A stretch of 52,606 bases of DNA from Euprymna scolopes (GCA_024364805.1 CM044518.1:3572027-3624632); one strand, 5' to 3'; counted from the stretch's first letter, positions 11,990-23,706 are shown. The notes: generated by a model not told the origin, from the sequence alone. Program-made: numbers and translations.

Positions 11990-12154
11990 CGGCATAATCA
12001 CGTTGACACACCGGTTCCCGCTGGATCACCAAAGTTAGGCAACGTTGAGCATGGTCAGTACTAAATGGGTGACCATTTGGGACTTTCCGGTGCTGTATGT
12101 ACTCTCCGCTTATCTCGGCATTGTTTCCAGTCGTCCTGGTCTTCTCCTTGCTGT
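11990..12154 (+). mobile_element. 5S rRNA-headed SINE (SINE3-like), copy 1, left part
   Basis: Positions 11990-12100 align by eye along nearly all of a 5S rRNA: GGCATAATCACGTTGACAC, CACCGG, GATCACCAAAGTTAGGCAAC, GTTGAGC, GTACTAAATGGGTGACC, TTTGGGAC, CCGGTGCTGTATGT. The 5S internal promoter boxes (AAGTTAGGCAACG and GATGGGTGACC types) are recognisable but mutated. The head is followed by the body block CTCTCCGCTTATCTCGGCAT, TGTTTCCAGTCGTC, shared with the copies at 36580 and 44000. A ~260 bp unrelated insert separates this from the rest of the body at 12418-12545. Confidence 0.8.
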
Positions 12155-12417
12155 GGGGAAAATGGCTTATCGTACAAACGTCCTCGTGTCTGTCTGTCCT
12201 GTGAGTCACGCGCGTTGAGAAAGAAAGAAAGAGCCCATCATGGCGGCCGTGACGTTTTGTAGTGAACGAAGTCTTGCGAGATCACATGCGCGTGCCTTAT
12301 AAAAACAGGTCACTTTTCGGTGGGAGAGGAGCGAGAAATCATTTGACGTTTGAGAAGTGGCAAAATCAGTTGGGAGAATTTGTGTGAGCAGTGATTTTTT
12401 TGCCTGTTGATCGACCA
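12155..12417 (+). promoter_or_regulatory. GC-rich, TATA-bearing insert inside the 5S SINE
   Basis: This CpG-rich insert interrupts the 5S SINE body. It contains GTGAGTCACGCGCG, a CATCATGGCGGCC word (YY1-like), GTGACGTTTTG (CRE-like half) and CCTTATAAAAACAGG (TATA box). The layout resembles a promoter or an LTR-type regulatory block. No downstream ORF supports a host gene, so an old solo LTR or promoter-bearing insertion is the likelier source. Functional status is unknown. Confidence 0.35.
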
Positions 12418-12545
12418 CACTTGCCACTGGACCCAAATAGTGTTGATTCAGGAGAGGTGTGGTTAGGAATTGCGCGACCCTTGCCTCACAATTACACGTG
12501 CAACTGCCCCTACAGTGGAATTCTTTGCCTTTCGAGACTGAACGG
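12418..12545 (+). mobile_element. 5S rRNA-headed SINE, copy 1, right part
   Basis: ACTTGCCACTGG, TGTTGATTCAGGAGAGGTGT, GGTTAGGAATTGCGCGAC, CTTGCC and CGAGACTGAACGG match, in order, the body and tail of the uninterrupted copy at 36580-36848. This shows that 12155-12417 is an insertion. Confidence 0.7.
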
Positions 12546-12565
12546 CGGTATCGATCGATTCTTTT

Positions 12566-13728
12566 TTAGTCACCACTTATCAAGGCCCGCAGGCCACAAG
12601 GATAAGAGTTAATGCGTGTACAGTAGTCAACAAAGTAGCATCATAGTAAACGTTATTAGCGGAAATTTGGTAAATTAAATTACTTAAGGGCTTAACGGCT
12701 CATCAAGAATTTGTTTAAGTTGGACTTGAAGACGACCAAATTGTAGTCAGCTGGGAAGCAGGAAAACTGAAGAGTTCCACGGGCGTGCATTTCTAAGAAA
12801 GAAGCTTTGTTTATGGAATCTAGGTTTTGGTTTAGGCACAGATAAAGAGTAGGGGACATTATTGATAGTGATTTCAGCTAGATTAGTGTTTTTCGTGAAA
12901 GTTTGGCGAGAGGGACCATAGATTGAAGCTCAGCACTTGCCATGAAATTAACGATAAAGAAGAGACAAGCTCGCAACGTTTCTTTTGTGGAAAAGATGTT
13001 GCAGGGAAGAGAAAATGGCAACATCCAACTAGACTACGAAGTCTATTTTGAACTGTCAAGGCAGGATAAAGTCTTTCTAGCAGCCATGCCCGGATTTAGA
13101 AACAGCACTCCATCCTTGAATATACCTGTTTTTTTTTAATATAGGAAGAGAATTGCATCATTAGTGAGATATCTTCTGGAGCGGTAGAAGGATTCCACCA
13201 TTTTTCCAGCGACCGTGGAAGCAGATTTGAGGTACGCGTTATATTTCAGATCAGGAGTAACGGTAACGCCCATAAGCTTGTCAAAACATGGAGTTTCTCC
13301 AAGACGAAAGCCATTTATTTCAATTGATACCAGATGGGGATCAGAGCGTTGATGATGTAAAGATAGAAGCTTGGTTTTCCATGTATTAAAAGTAACCAGC
13401 CACCCTTTTCCCCGTTGTACAACGTACTCAAGATCAGAGGAGAGAGAATCAGAGAGAACTTGGTCATTTATGGCTTTTGAAGTATTACCATAGATGGTAG
13501 TGTCGTCAGCATAAATGTTTACGAATGATCTTGAGATGTAATTTGGAAGATCATTAGTGTAGATCAGGAAGAGAGTTGGGCCTAGGATGGACCCCTGAGG
13601 CACTCCAGCATTAATACTGTGAGCCTCTGATTTCTGCACATCAAGCTTATGAACCAATCAAGGAGAAATGATCAATCAATCAAGGAGAAATGATTTAATA
13701 ATTCAGAAGACATTACCAGCTAGTTAAA
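12566..13728 (-). pseudogene. LINE family A (jockey/CR1-like), 5'-truncated copy
   Basis: The 3' end lies at the left (CACTTATCAAGGCC and a GGCC hairpin). The minus-strand reading frame at 13136-13657 carries reverse transcriptase motif B (GVPQGSILGPTLFLIYTNDL) and motif C (IYADDTTIYGN), then the thumb region (GWLVTFNTWKTKLLSLHHQR). The conserved C-terminal block is present only as decayed sequence. The catalytic DD is intact, but upstream palm motif A and the endonuclease are missing. The 5' break abuts a mariner fragment at about 13729, where a small duplication (AATCAAGGAGAAATGAT) is visible. Confidence 0.85.
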
Positions 13729-13982
13729 ACGGGAAGTCGTTTGCATCGGTAGATATTTGTTGTATGAGTTGTACAGCGACGAATCTCCAATCTCGCTTTT
13801 TGAACATTGTGTCACTTTCACACATGATAGAAGGCTTATATCGCTCTTGAGATTTTGTACAAAACTCATCAACAAGTAGATAGTCAGCACACACAAAAAA
13901 AGAAAACCGTTTTTTTAGCAAACAGAAATGGAGTCATATCGTCTTTCCTGGGGCGACAATCTTATCGTTCCACCCTGTAAAT
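13729..13982 (-). mobile_element. mariner-like 5' fragment with terminal inverted repeat
   Basis: The right edge reads GGGGCGACAATCTTATCGTT then CCACCCTGTA. This is the same terminal repeat as at 25535-25573 and, in shorter form, at 36258-36284 next to a mariner transposase. Between the TIR and 13729 a decayed minus-strand frame (CADYLLVDEF, DWRFVAVQLIQQ) could be N-terminal transposase, but that is uncertain. Confidence 0.5.
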
Positions 13983-14339
13983 ACAGTAAACCCTCACCTG
14001 TTCACGGTTCACACACGCATAATCGTGGGTTAGGTTTTTAATCCTATTGCATCTTACGTCGGTATACCGCTCTAATGTCATAATGTCAGAAAAACGAATT
14101 CCCGGTAAACAGTGTTGCCAATTTAGTTGTTTTCCCGCTAGATCTGGCGATTTAATTTGCAGTATAATTTTTTCACAATTATTATTGTAATACATTACCT
14201 AATTTTTTTTTAAATGCACTAGCAGGGAGACTCGACATTGCCCGGGATTGAATGACGATAAACGATTGTTTAGTCCACAATACATTGTAGTCTACATTGC
14301 ACTGTAGAGAATCTACTGTTTATTTTATAAAATTATTTC

Positions 14340-14424
14340 TTAAGTATAATGGCTTGAATTAAAGTCTAAAATGCAAAGTCATGCTTCATTTCGGACGCGT
14401 CCATGTCAAAAGAAGCTAATGTTG

Positions 14425-14499
<75 letters not shown>

Positions 14500-14680
14500 G
14501 ATTTTTTCTGCTTGTGCGGTGATAATGGCTTGGATTTGAGTTTAAAATGAAAAAGTCAAGTATCATGATTCAACTGTTATAAAAGTGTTAAAAAAAGTTA
14601 TCTGCTTTAAAAGAAAAAAATATTTCGGACGCGCCCCTTTCATATACAGAGAACCTACTACGTAATTTCTTATAATATTT
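14340..14680 (-). repeat. repeat Y relatives with internal (AT)n
   Basis: Two units (GGCTTG.ATT..AGT.TAAAATG, then TTTCGGACGCG) flank an (AT)n tract at 14424-14496. Read on the minus strand they resemble the 11300-11660 units. Confidence 0.55.
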
Positions 14681-14814
14681 TAGGCTTTATGTTCGCTTCT
14701 TTATTTATCCAGCGGGGCTGAAGCCGAGATTGAACTCACTGCACGAGTTTGTAGTGTAATTCAAATCTTGTCGGTAGCTGAATACTTGATACTTCGCCAA
14801 GGCTATCAAGGGTA

Positions 14815-15069
14815 TTTTTTTTATCGTAGCGCCATCACTAGAATCCGTAGCGCCATCACTAGATAGAGTTGCCTACCACGGCTTAAGAGAGTCTGATCTA
14901 CTCTCGAGAGAAGGATAGACCGCGCCAGTTTCTCAACCTGGTATTTTACCTCATGGTACATACAGTGACCCGCCTTCCCAAATGGTCACCCATCTGGTAC
15001 TAGCCGGGCTCAACGTTGCTTAACTTCGGTGATCCGACCTAACCGTTGTGTCAACGTCATTGTGCCGCC
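14815..15069 (-). mobile_element. 5S rRNA-headed SINE, second body type
   Basis: On the minus strand, from 15069 to 14958, a 5S-like head is readable: GGCACAATGACGTTGACAC, GGATCACCGAAGTTAAGCAA, CGTTGAGCCC, AGATGGGTGACC. The downstream body (14957-14815) is unlike that of the other three copies. It ends in two near-identical TCTAGTGATGGCGCTACG words followed by an A-rich tail. This suggests a second SINE subfamily or an independent 5S-derived retroposon. Confidence 0.6.
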
Positions 15070-15189
15070 TTTATTTACTTGGCCTTTATTTGATAAACAA
15101 AATTCACCCAATTTAGGTTTTCATGCGAGAAACATAACAATCGTAACTCTTTAGCTGAGACAAAAATAATAGTCGAGATGGATAGAAAC

Positions 15190-15230
15190 ATATACTGCAC
15201 TTTGATCTTAGTACAAATTCCAAGTCTTAT
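15190..15230 (-). ncRNA. degenerate U2 snRNA head fragment
   Basis: The minus strand reads TAAGATCAAAGTGCAGTATA, recognisable as the U2 branch-point recognition region. It is preceded by a decayed TTGG..stem. Head-only fragment. Confidence 0.5.
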
Positions 15231-16221
15231 GCTTGAGTGTTAGTGAAACGTACAATCAATATTTACCCAGGTATCACTTGGTCACACGGTACATCCTAAT
15301 TGCCATCTTATGAACACATTAATAATAATCTCTAGTCAGTTACCTATTGTTATGATTTAAAAAAAAATTCGGTTCATATTTGTGTTTATAAATAATAAAG
15401 CAGACTCTCATGTTTACTCTGCCCAGCACATAATCTTACCTAACAGGTCTATCAGCCACGCCCTCAAAATTTCAGCCAATCAGAAACACTTAATGCAAGA
15501 AAATACACGAATTATCTTCCGGGTGAAAATCTTATAAAAAAGACAGAAAACAAACAAACGAAAAAACAAATACAAAAACAAAAACAACAAAAAAATAAAA
15601 ATAACAACAAAAAATAAACTCAGAGACTTTCCTCAGGTTTTGCTGTGATTTTTATTTTAAAACAAATTAAGGTAAGACTTTTTTGTACCTTTTTGTTTTC
15701 TTTTGTACACCAGAGGCGTGTGGGAAAATCTATCTTTTACCTATGGTTTGTGAGCACAATCAAATTAAACCATAATACGTGGCATTTTGGAAGAGTTTCA
15801 AAATAGAATTATTCGTTGTTTGGTTTCTTTACGTTGATATGATGAAAATACGAAAAAAATGACCCAATGTGTCACCCGTTGAGCTCGGCTTGAACTAGGC
15901 AACAGAGAATCTGTTCAAATGCAGTTAAATATATATATATAAAAAAACAACAGAAACTACAAAGCTAGCCTTTCTGTTTCATGCTATCTTCCTCTTTCTT
16001 TAATTTCCCCCTTTTCCACACGGTTGCTACCAAATCAAACTGTTTTATGAACTCAAAGGCACGAAACATTAATTTTTCCTTTCCTTTTGCAAAACTCAAT
16101 TGTGGAAAGTAAAAAAACAAGACCAATAGTTTTGTTATACAAAAAAAACAAACCAAACTCTATGAATAAATATTTGTAGATATAAAGAACTTGAAGCATA
16201 ACACCTTTTTTAACAAGGGAC
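15231..16221. other. unassigned AT-rich sequence
   Basis: Homopolymer-rich and AAAACAAA-type simple sequence occur at 15540-15615. Otherwise no gene or shared repeat is recognised. Confidence 0.5.
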
Positions 16222-16496
16222 TCACCACTTATCAAAACTCGAAAGCCATTCGAGGATAAGAGTAAACGAATGTAAGGTGGTAGTGTAGTAATCGTTAATG
16301 GTGAACATTGGGTGGAATTTCATTATTTATGGGGACACGTAAACAAGTCTGCCATGTTGTATTCAACCCGGAAGCAGGCCAGCGGAAGCGTGTTCCACAG
16401 GCTGGCACTCCTTGGGGGAAAAAAGCTTTGTTCGTAGAATTTGCGTTTAGATTAAGGCACAGGTATAGAGTAAGGAAAACTGTTCATAGTTTTTGA
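16222..16496 (-). mobile_element. LINE family A, 3' end fragment
   Basis: This has the 3' terminal CACTTATCAA and a GGCC-rich tail, then decayed C-terminal sequence. Its 5' break abuts the ~27 bp satellite exactly where the array starts. Confidence 0.75.
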
Positions 16497-16744
16497 TGTT
16501 GAATATTTGATGGATTAATATTTATTGAATTTTTTGATGGATTAATATTTTTTGAATTTTTAACGGATTAAGATTTATTGAATTTTTTGATGGATTAATA
16601 TTTTTTGAATTTTTAACGGATTAAGATTTATTGAATTTTTTATAGATTAATATTTATTGATTTTTTTATTGATTAATATTTATTGAATTTTGTATTTATT
16701 AATATTTATTGAATTTTTTAATGGATAAATATTGATTGAATTTT

Positions 16745-16912
16745 TTTTACATGGGGTCACCACTTATCAAGGCCGGAAGGCCACTCAGGGATAAGGGTTA
16801 TTTCGTGTACAGTAATCAATGAGATAGTATTATAGTAATCATTAGTATTGGGGGTTTGATAGACTGTCTTACTTAAGGGGGGGTTGTCAAGAGTTTGTTT
16901 ATGTTGGACTAA
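16745..16912 (-). mobile_element. LINE family A 3' terminus inside the satellite
   Basis: This starts TTTACATGG, then CACTTATCAAGGCC, and is the shared 3' UTR of LINE-A with no coding sequence. Satellite resumes on both sides, so it either inserted into the array or is part of a higher-order unit. Confidence 0.8.
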
Positions 16913-17558
16913 TTTGTTAATATTTATTGAATATTTATTGATTAATATTTATTGATTTTTTTCTGGATAAATATTTATTGAATTTTTTCTGGGATAATAT
17001 TTATTGATTTTTTTTCTGGATTAATATTAATTGAATTTTTTATGGGAGAATATTTATTGAATATTTATTGATTAATATGTATTGAATTTTTTTATGGATT
17101 AATATTTATTGGATTCTAAATGGAATAATATTTATTGAATATTTTATGAATTAATATTTATTGAATTTTTTATGGATTAATAAAAAAAATCATTTTTTCT
17201 GGATAAATATTTATTGAATTTTTTGATGGATTAATATTTATTGATTTTATGGATTAATATTAATTGAATATTTTTGATTGATTAATATTTATTTATTTTT
17301 TTGATGGAATAATATTTATTTAATTTTTTGATGGATTAAAATTTATTGATTTTTATATTGATTAATAATTATTGAACTTTTTATTGATTCATATTTATTG
17401 AATTTTTTATGGATTAATATTTATTGAATCTTTTGATGGATAAATATTTATTAAATTGCTTGATGGATTAATATTTATTTAATTTTTTGATGGATTAATA
17501 TTTATTGATTTTTTAATAGATTAATATTTATTGAATTTTTATTGATTAATATTTATTG

Positions 17559-17809
17559 NNNNNNNNNNNNNNNNNNNNNNNNNNNNNNNNNNNNNNNNNN
17601 NNNNNNNNNNNNNNNNNNNNNNNNNNNNNNNNNNNNNNNNNNNNNNNNNNNNNNNNNNNNNNNNNNNNNNNNNNNNNNNNNNNNNNNNNNNNNNNNNNNN
17701 NNNNNNNNNNNNNNNNNNNNNNNNNNNNNNNNNNNNNNNNNNNNNNNNNNNNNNNNNNNNNNNNNNNNNNNNNNNNNNNNNNNNNNNNNNNNNNNNNNNN
17801 NNNNNNNNN
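17559..17809. other. assembly gap (N run)
   Basis: 251 undetermined bases lie inside the satellite. The true array length is therefore unknown. Confidence 1.
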
Positions 17810-18022
17810 TGATTAATATTTATTGATTTTTTTATTGATTAATATTTATCGAATTTTTGGATGGGTTAATATTTATTGAATTTTTTTATGGATTAATATT
17901 TATTGAATTTTTATTGATTAATATTTATTGAATTTTTTATTGATTAATATTTATTGAATTTTTTATTGATTAATATTTATTGATTTTATTGATGGATTAA
18001 TATTTATTGAATATTTATTGAC

Positions 18023-19935
18023 GTCTACTACCCTGTCTCCCTGCAGCCGAAGCCGCTAGGAGACCTTCCCCATCAGACGAAGTAATGGGGTAGTTATTCA
18101 TTTGCCGTATATAAAGGTAGACAAGCGGTAAATAAGGTCTTGGTACCTTGTGCAAGATGTAAGAGATACAATTCCAGACCGGTGCTTCCCAACGCCATTG
18201 CTAGTCTACGGGCTCTTCGTGCTGATTTTGAAGTATCTTACCAGCATACAGGTGTTGACTTCACTGACCATGTCTGGGTGAAAGAGGGAAACTCTGACAG
18301 AAAAATATATTTGTTAGTTTTCACTTGCCTGAATGTGAGAGCCGTCCATATAGAGGTGGGTCCAGACAAGCTCTGGCTCGCTTCACAAATCAATATGGGA
18401 TTCCGAGGGCTATCTATAGCGATAATTCCAACGCTTTTATTGGAAGTGGGAAACTTTTTGGTCGTATTTCTCTAATGAACGAATATCAAGATAGATTTGG
18501 CTCGTGTGGCATGGGACTTAATACTATTCCCTTGTTTTCATCATGGTATGGAGGAACTTGGGAACGTTACATGAAGACCATAAAAACCTGCCTATTTAAG
18601 ATCATTGGCAAAAGAGCAAATTGGATTATTTCACACTGGTGACCGTGATCTCCGATATTCAGAGATCGGTTAACAATCGACCTCTGACATACCAGGTGTC
18701 TGCAGACAATAATGCTACAGCTATCACTCCCAGCATGTTCTTGAAACCCAACAAGAGCCCTGGGTTATTGTTACAATTGGGGCATAGAGATCTTGCTACG
18801 GCAGTGCCACCCAGCAGGGAGAGACTGATCAGAACCATGGAGCCTAGGAACCAATGATCTGCCGATTTCCATAAGTTGTGGACCTGGGACGGAAATCTCC
18901 GGGGCATTCCCGATTGCAATCAGTGAATTGCCTTCAAAAGGATGATGTGGTTCTGGTTAAGAGCCCCTTAAAACCGAGACCATATTGGATTTTGGGAACC
19001 ATTGTGGATCTTATACGAGGCAATGATAATGCAGTTGGATCTGCCCATGTCAGGAGAGGAGATGGTCTTGTGGAAGTCCACTCATTGAAAAATCTGTATC
19101 CTTTAGAGCTTTCTGTGTCCCCTAAAAATATTCCGGAACCAGAGGTCACCGATTCTATCGAACCCACAGTTGTTGATAGGGACGGGGAGCCATCGTGTTT
19201 ATTTTCCGTTCCAGAAGACCCTGTCTGGTTATGACCAATATGCAATGCTCCTCAATTAGATAAGGACATGATTGGATGCGACTCATGTGATGAATGGTAT
19301 CATTTCCAATGTGTGGCCATCGATGAGGCACCCCCAAGAAGACAAAAATGATACTGCCCTGAGTGTGCACCACAAAAACGATATAGAAGAAGACCTGCCT
19401 AAAATTGTAATCAGCAATAGCATGTTGTAAGGGACAAGGAGGATACCATGTTCCTTATAAATAGTGGATTAGACATTGTTATTTTATTTCTTTTCTGAGC
19501 TTCAGTTTTATGATTTTTCCCCCCTTTAGAAGTGTTTTTCTTTTCCTTGTTGTTGGGAGTGTGTGGAAAAAATGAGTTGGATGAATGTTACTTACATCTG
19601 GCAGGCTCAGCGACGGGGGATATTGTGACCAACTTGAATGTCTATTTACTTCTGATATTTATAGTCAGGATTGAGTAGGAGGGGTGGGAGGTGATTACAA
19701 CCTATATATTCCGGATTGGTCTCTCTCTAAATCTGTTCTCAGTCTCTACTGTGTTATCATAGAGACCAGACTGTTAGTCTTCTACTCAGAAATTTTAGAT
19801 AGTTCTGTTACCAGACCCCGTTGGGCGGGTCGCTTAAGGAGGATTTCTTTTTTGCAACCCCGATTACTGCCTGCACCTTTAAGCATCGCCTTCAACTTTT
19901 TTTTTATCCAATGAGAAGGTGCCACGTCAGTCTTA
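18023..19935 (+). mobile_element. BEL/Pao-like LTR retrotransposon fossil (3' pol region)
   Basis: This is a degraded, partial element. From left to right it shows integrase-type sequence (zinc-binding end PCARCKRYNSR, catalytic-core-like HTGVDFTDHVWV and YGIPRAIYSDN), a segment with NNRPLTYQVSADN, and the C-terminal domain of Pao-type integrases (VVLVKSPLKPRPYWILG). It is followed near 19225-19385 by a Cys/His-rich PHD-finger-like segment. A possible 3' LTR starts near 19550 with TGTTGGGAGTG and contains a TATATATTCC word, but its end is not certain. No gag, protease or reverse transcriptase was seen. The element is broken in several places and looks moderately old. It sits between the two inverted satellite arrays. 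Confidence 0.75.
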
Positions 19936-21436
19936 AATGCATATACATATAAGTACGCACATAGACACATGCACACAATACATATACACATATAAAAGAA
20001 AAATTAAATAGTAAATAAATATGAAGAACCGCTGTCCAATATATTGAATTACAACGATATTATTTATTCCAAGAGAGAACAAGAATTCAAAGGATATAAG
20101 ACGTTATGAATAGAGACGCTGTTAATTCATTTGTAAATCAACGGCTATTTTTTCATTCATTAAATAATTACCCTACTATTATTGGTATTACTACCACTTT
20201 TATAAGTAGTAAATATCCCCTTACTCTTCCACCCTACCAACTATAGATATCCTGAAACCTTTTGCATCAAGTTAAACGCACTCATAGATATTGCCATCCT
20301 ATCCCCGACCGCCCCGTTATAATCATACTCCCTATTTCATAATAGAAGAAACTTAAAAATATTGCCGAATATTACCTAATCAATATTACAACCTTCATTA
20401 CCCGCCCCCCCCCAATTTATAAGCGACTTTATATCCGCCATTTGCCGTTTAGGCTGCACCTGCCAAAAATACGACTAAATAGATAATAGACACAACACAA
20501 ACTGTTAAAAATTTACTACGCAGCAACAGTACACCCCAATTTAACCCTAAAACTTATACACCTTAAACTCAACACTATGTTGAAGACCATATACAATCTT
20601 ATATCTCATACTATATATAACAAGCTTCTCGTTTATTTATTTAGAATTCAATAAAGCTCCCCCAACATTCTATAATTCCTTTTAATCTTTTTCGCCCTTA
20701 ATGAACCTTACGTTAGATGCCGCATCTTCCCCATGCTAGCTATGTTAAGGAACGTCCTGGGAACGCAACCAGCTCCCCGGGTGTTAGATACGATATCAAA
20801 CGATAAGCACATGGAAACATCAACACAGCGGATCGATATGTCGTCGGCTATAACTGGGTGGCATGGGTCACCTCTTGTGTTTTCATTGCGTCGTTTCAGG
20901 CAACATTACCATCGTCGGCATTGCTGGCTGGGATCTCATGCTGAAATCGAACGCTTGTACAAAAATTGCGAAGAAATGCATTTTTATAAAAAATATAGGA
21001 TTCATTTAACATTTAACAAGTAGAAAGCATATTTTTATAAAGACCAGTTGAAATAAGACACATGCAACTAAAACTGCTATGTCGCCTCTGCCGGCCCCAG
21101 AATGCAAGCTTCAACTGTTTACAAAACAATATAATTACTTTTAATCTCTCTTTCTCCATTGAAAGTGAGAGAGAAAAAGACTGAAAGAGAAATATAGAAA
21201 GAGTGAGAAAGAGAGAGATATTCACAGATGACGCGTGAACATTGTTTTATTTTTGTGTGCCTCGATGACGAGTTTTTGGGGTTTGACCTTCTGAATTCAG
21301 ATTGTTTTGACTTGGCTGAATATGATAAACAACTGTTACTCTTGGGTCGAGTCACACCTGATTGTTATATTCTAGCATTTACTGAAGCCGCCATGTTTTC
21401 CTTTCAATAACAACTGATTTTGTTTTATCTCCACAC
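19936..21436. other. unassigned spacer between the fossil and the second satellite array
   Basis: No gene is supported. A 96-codon frame at 20733-21023 lies in a slightly GC-richer stretch, but I recognise no family and an alternative frame over the same bases is equally plausible. A GAGAGA-rich patch lies at 21160-21220. This region has no counterpart elsewhere in the window. Confidence 0.4.
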
Positions 21437-23178
21437 AAATTTAATAAATATTAATCAATAAAAAATTCAATAAATATTAATCCATCAAAAATTCTATAAT
21501 ATTAATCCATCAAAAAAATTCAATAAATATTAATCCATAAAAAAATTCAATAAATATTAATCCATCAAAAAATTCAATAAATATAAATCCATCAATAATT
21601 CAATAAATATTAATCCATCAAAAAATCCAATAAATACTAATCAATAAAAAATTCGATAAATATTAATCCATCAAAAAATTCAATAAATATTAATCCATAA
21701 AAAATTATATAAATATTAATCCATCAAAAAATTCGATAAATATTAATCCATCAAAAAATCCAATAAATATTAATCCATAAAAAATTATATAAATATTAAT
21801 CCATCAAAAAATTCAATAAATACTAATCAATAAAAATTCAATAAATATTAATCCATCAAACATTCAATAAATATAAATTCATAAAAATATTCAATAAATA
21901 TTAATCCATCAAAAATTGAATAAATATTAATCCAGCCAAAAATTCAATAAATATTAATCCATCAAAAAATTCAGTAAAAATTAATCCATAAAAAATTCAA
22001 TAAATACTAATCAATAAAAAATTCAATAAATATTAATCCATCAAAAAATTCAATAAATATTAATTCATAAAAAATATTCAATAAATATTAATCCATCAAA
22101 AATTCAATAAATATTAATCCATCAAAAAATTCAATAAATATAAATCCATCAAAAAGTCAATACATACTAATCAATAAAAAAATGCAATAAATATTAATCC
22201 ATCAAAAAATTTAATAAATATTAATCTATCAAAAAATTCAATAAATACTAATCAATAAAAAATTCAATAAATATTAATCCATCAAAAAATTCAATAAATA
22301 TTAATTCATAAAAATATCCAATAAATATTAATCCATCAAAAATTCAATAAATATTAATCTATCAAAAAATTCAATAAATATAAATCCATCAAAAATTCAA
22401 TACACACTAATCAATAAAAAATTCAATAAATATTAATCCATCAAAAAATTCAATAAATATTAATTCATAAAAATATTCAATAAATATTAATCCTTCAAAA
22501 ATTCAATAAATAATAATCCATCAAAAAATTCAATAAATATAAATCCATTAAAAAATTCAATAAATATTAATCAATAAAAAATTCAATAAATATTAATTCA
22601 TCAAAAAATTCAATAAATATTAATTCATAAAAATATTCAATAAATATTAATCCATCGAAAAATTCAATAAATATTAATCCATCAAAAATTCAATAAATAC
22701 TAATCAATAAAAAATGCAATAAATATAAGTCTATCAAAAAATTCAATAAATATTAGTTCATAAAAATATTCAATAAATATAAATCCATAAAAAATTCAAT
22801 AACTATTTATCCGTCAAAAAATTCAATAAATATTAATCCATCGAAAATTTTAATAAATACTAATCAATAAAAAATTCAATAAATATTAATCCATCAGAAA
22901 ATTCAATAAATATTAATTCATAAAAATATTCAATAAATATTAATCCAACAAAAATTCAGTAAATATTAATCCATCAAAAAATTCAATAAATTTAAATCCA
23001 TCAAAACATTCAATAAATACTAATCAATAAAAATTCAATGAATTATAATCCATCAAAAATTCAATAAATATTAATCCATCAAAAAATTCAATAAATATTA
23101 ATCCATAAAGTATTCAATAAATATTATTCCATTAAAAATTCAATAAATATTAATCCAGAAAAAATTTAATAAATATTA
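21437..23178 (-). repeat. ~27 bp AT satellite, inverted array
   Basis: About 60 tandem units read AATAAATATTAATCCATCAA then AAAATTC, the reverse complement of the 16497-18022 array. A higher-order alternation of CCATCAAAAA, CATAAAAATA and CAATAAAAAA variants is visible. The array ends directly against a LINE-A 3' terminus. Confidence 0.97.
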
Positions 23179-23706
23179 TCAAGGCCCGAGGGCCACTCGA
23201 GGATAAAAGGTTAATGAATGTAAGATGGTCGTTTAGTAATCATTAATAGTGTAGATTGGGTAGAATTTTGATTATTTAAGGGAACAGCTCCACAAGAACT
23301 TGTTAACATCGGACTTGAATGCTACCATCTTGTAATCGGCTGGGAAACAATCAATTGAAAATTTTTCCACATGCGAATGGTTCTAGAAAAGAAACTTTGT
23401 TCATGGAATCTGCGCTTAAAATTAGGCACAGATAGAGAGTGGGGGAAATTCTTGATAGTGATTGTAGCTAGAGTATTTTTTGTGAAAGTTTGTTAAGGGG
23501 GCATAGATTGGAGTTCAGACGAGGTCTTGCCATGAAATAGCGATAGAACAGAGGCAGGCTCGCAACGTCTCTTCTGTGGGAAATATGCTGCAGAGAAGAG
23601 AAAAGATAATCGCCTACTATGTTTAGGGGCCGGTTTTGAACTCTATCAAGGCAAGATAAGGCGCGCCAAGAAACCCCTCCCCAGATGTAGCAACAGTATT
23701 TCATTT
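23168..23706 (-). pseudogene. LINE family A, 3' part
   Basis: ATCAAGGCCCGAGGGCC, the LINE-A 3' hairpin, follows the satellite with no spacer. The minus-strand frame 23468-23704 keeps the C-terminal RT block (MKYCCYIWGGVSWRALSCLD, RVQNRPLNIVGD, SHRRDVASLPLFYRYF). 5'-truncated. Confidence 0.85.

Larger units (their letters stand above)
16497..18022 (+). repeat. ~27 bp AT satellite, plus-sense array
   Basis: Tandem units have the consensus TTAATATTTATTGAATTTTT then TGATGGA, varying between about 20 and 28 bp. An assembly gap lies within (17559-17809) and a LINE-A 3' fragment interrupts it (16745-16912). The same unit in reverse complement forms the array at 21437-23178. Confidence 0.97.

Noticed and set aside
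11990-12100. Functional 5S rRNA gene
   Set aside because: Promoter boxes carry several changes, there is no T-run terminator at the right place, and the same SINE body follows in three loci.
20733-21023. 96-codon frame in a GC-richer patch
   Set aside because: No motif, no splice context, and other frames are equally open; not supported as a gene.
16497-23178. CRISPR-like regular repeats
   Set aside because: Units are directly tandem without unique spacers, in eukaryotic DNA; they are a satellite.
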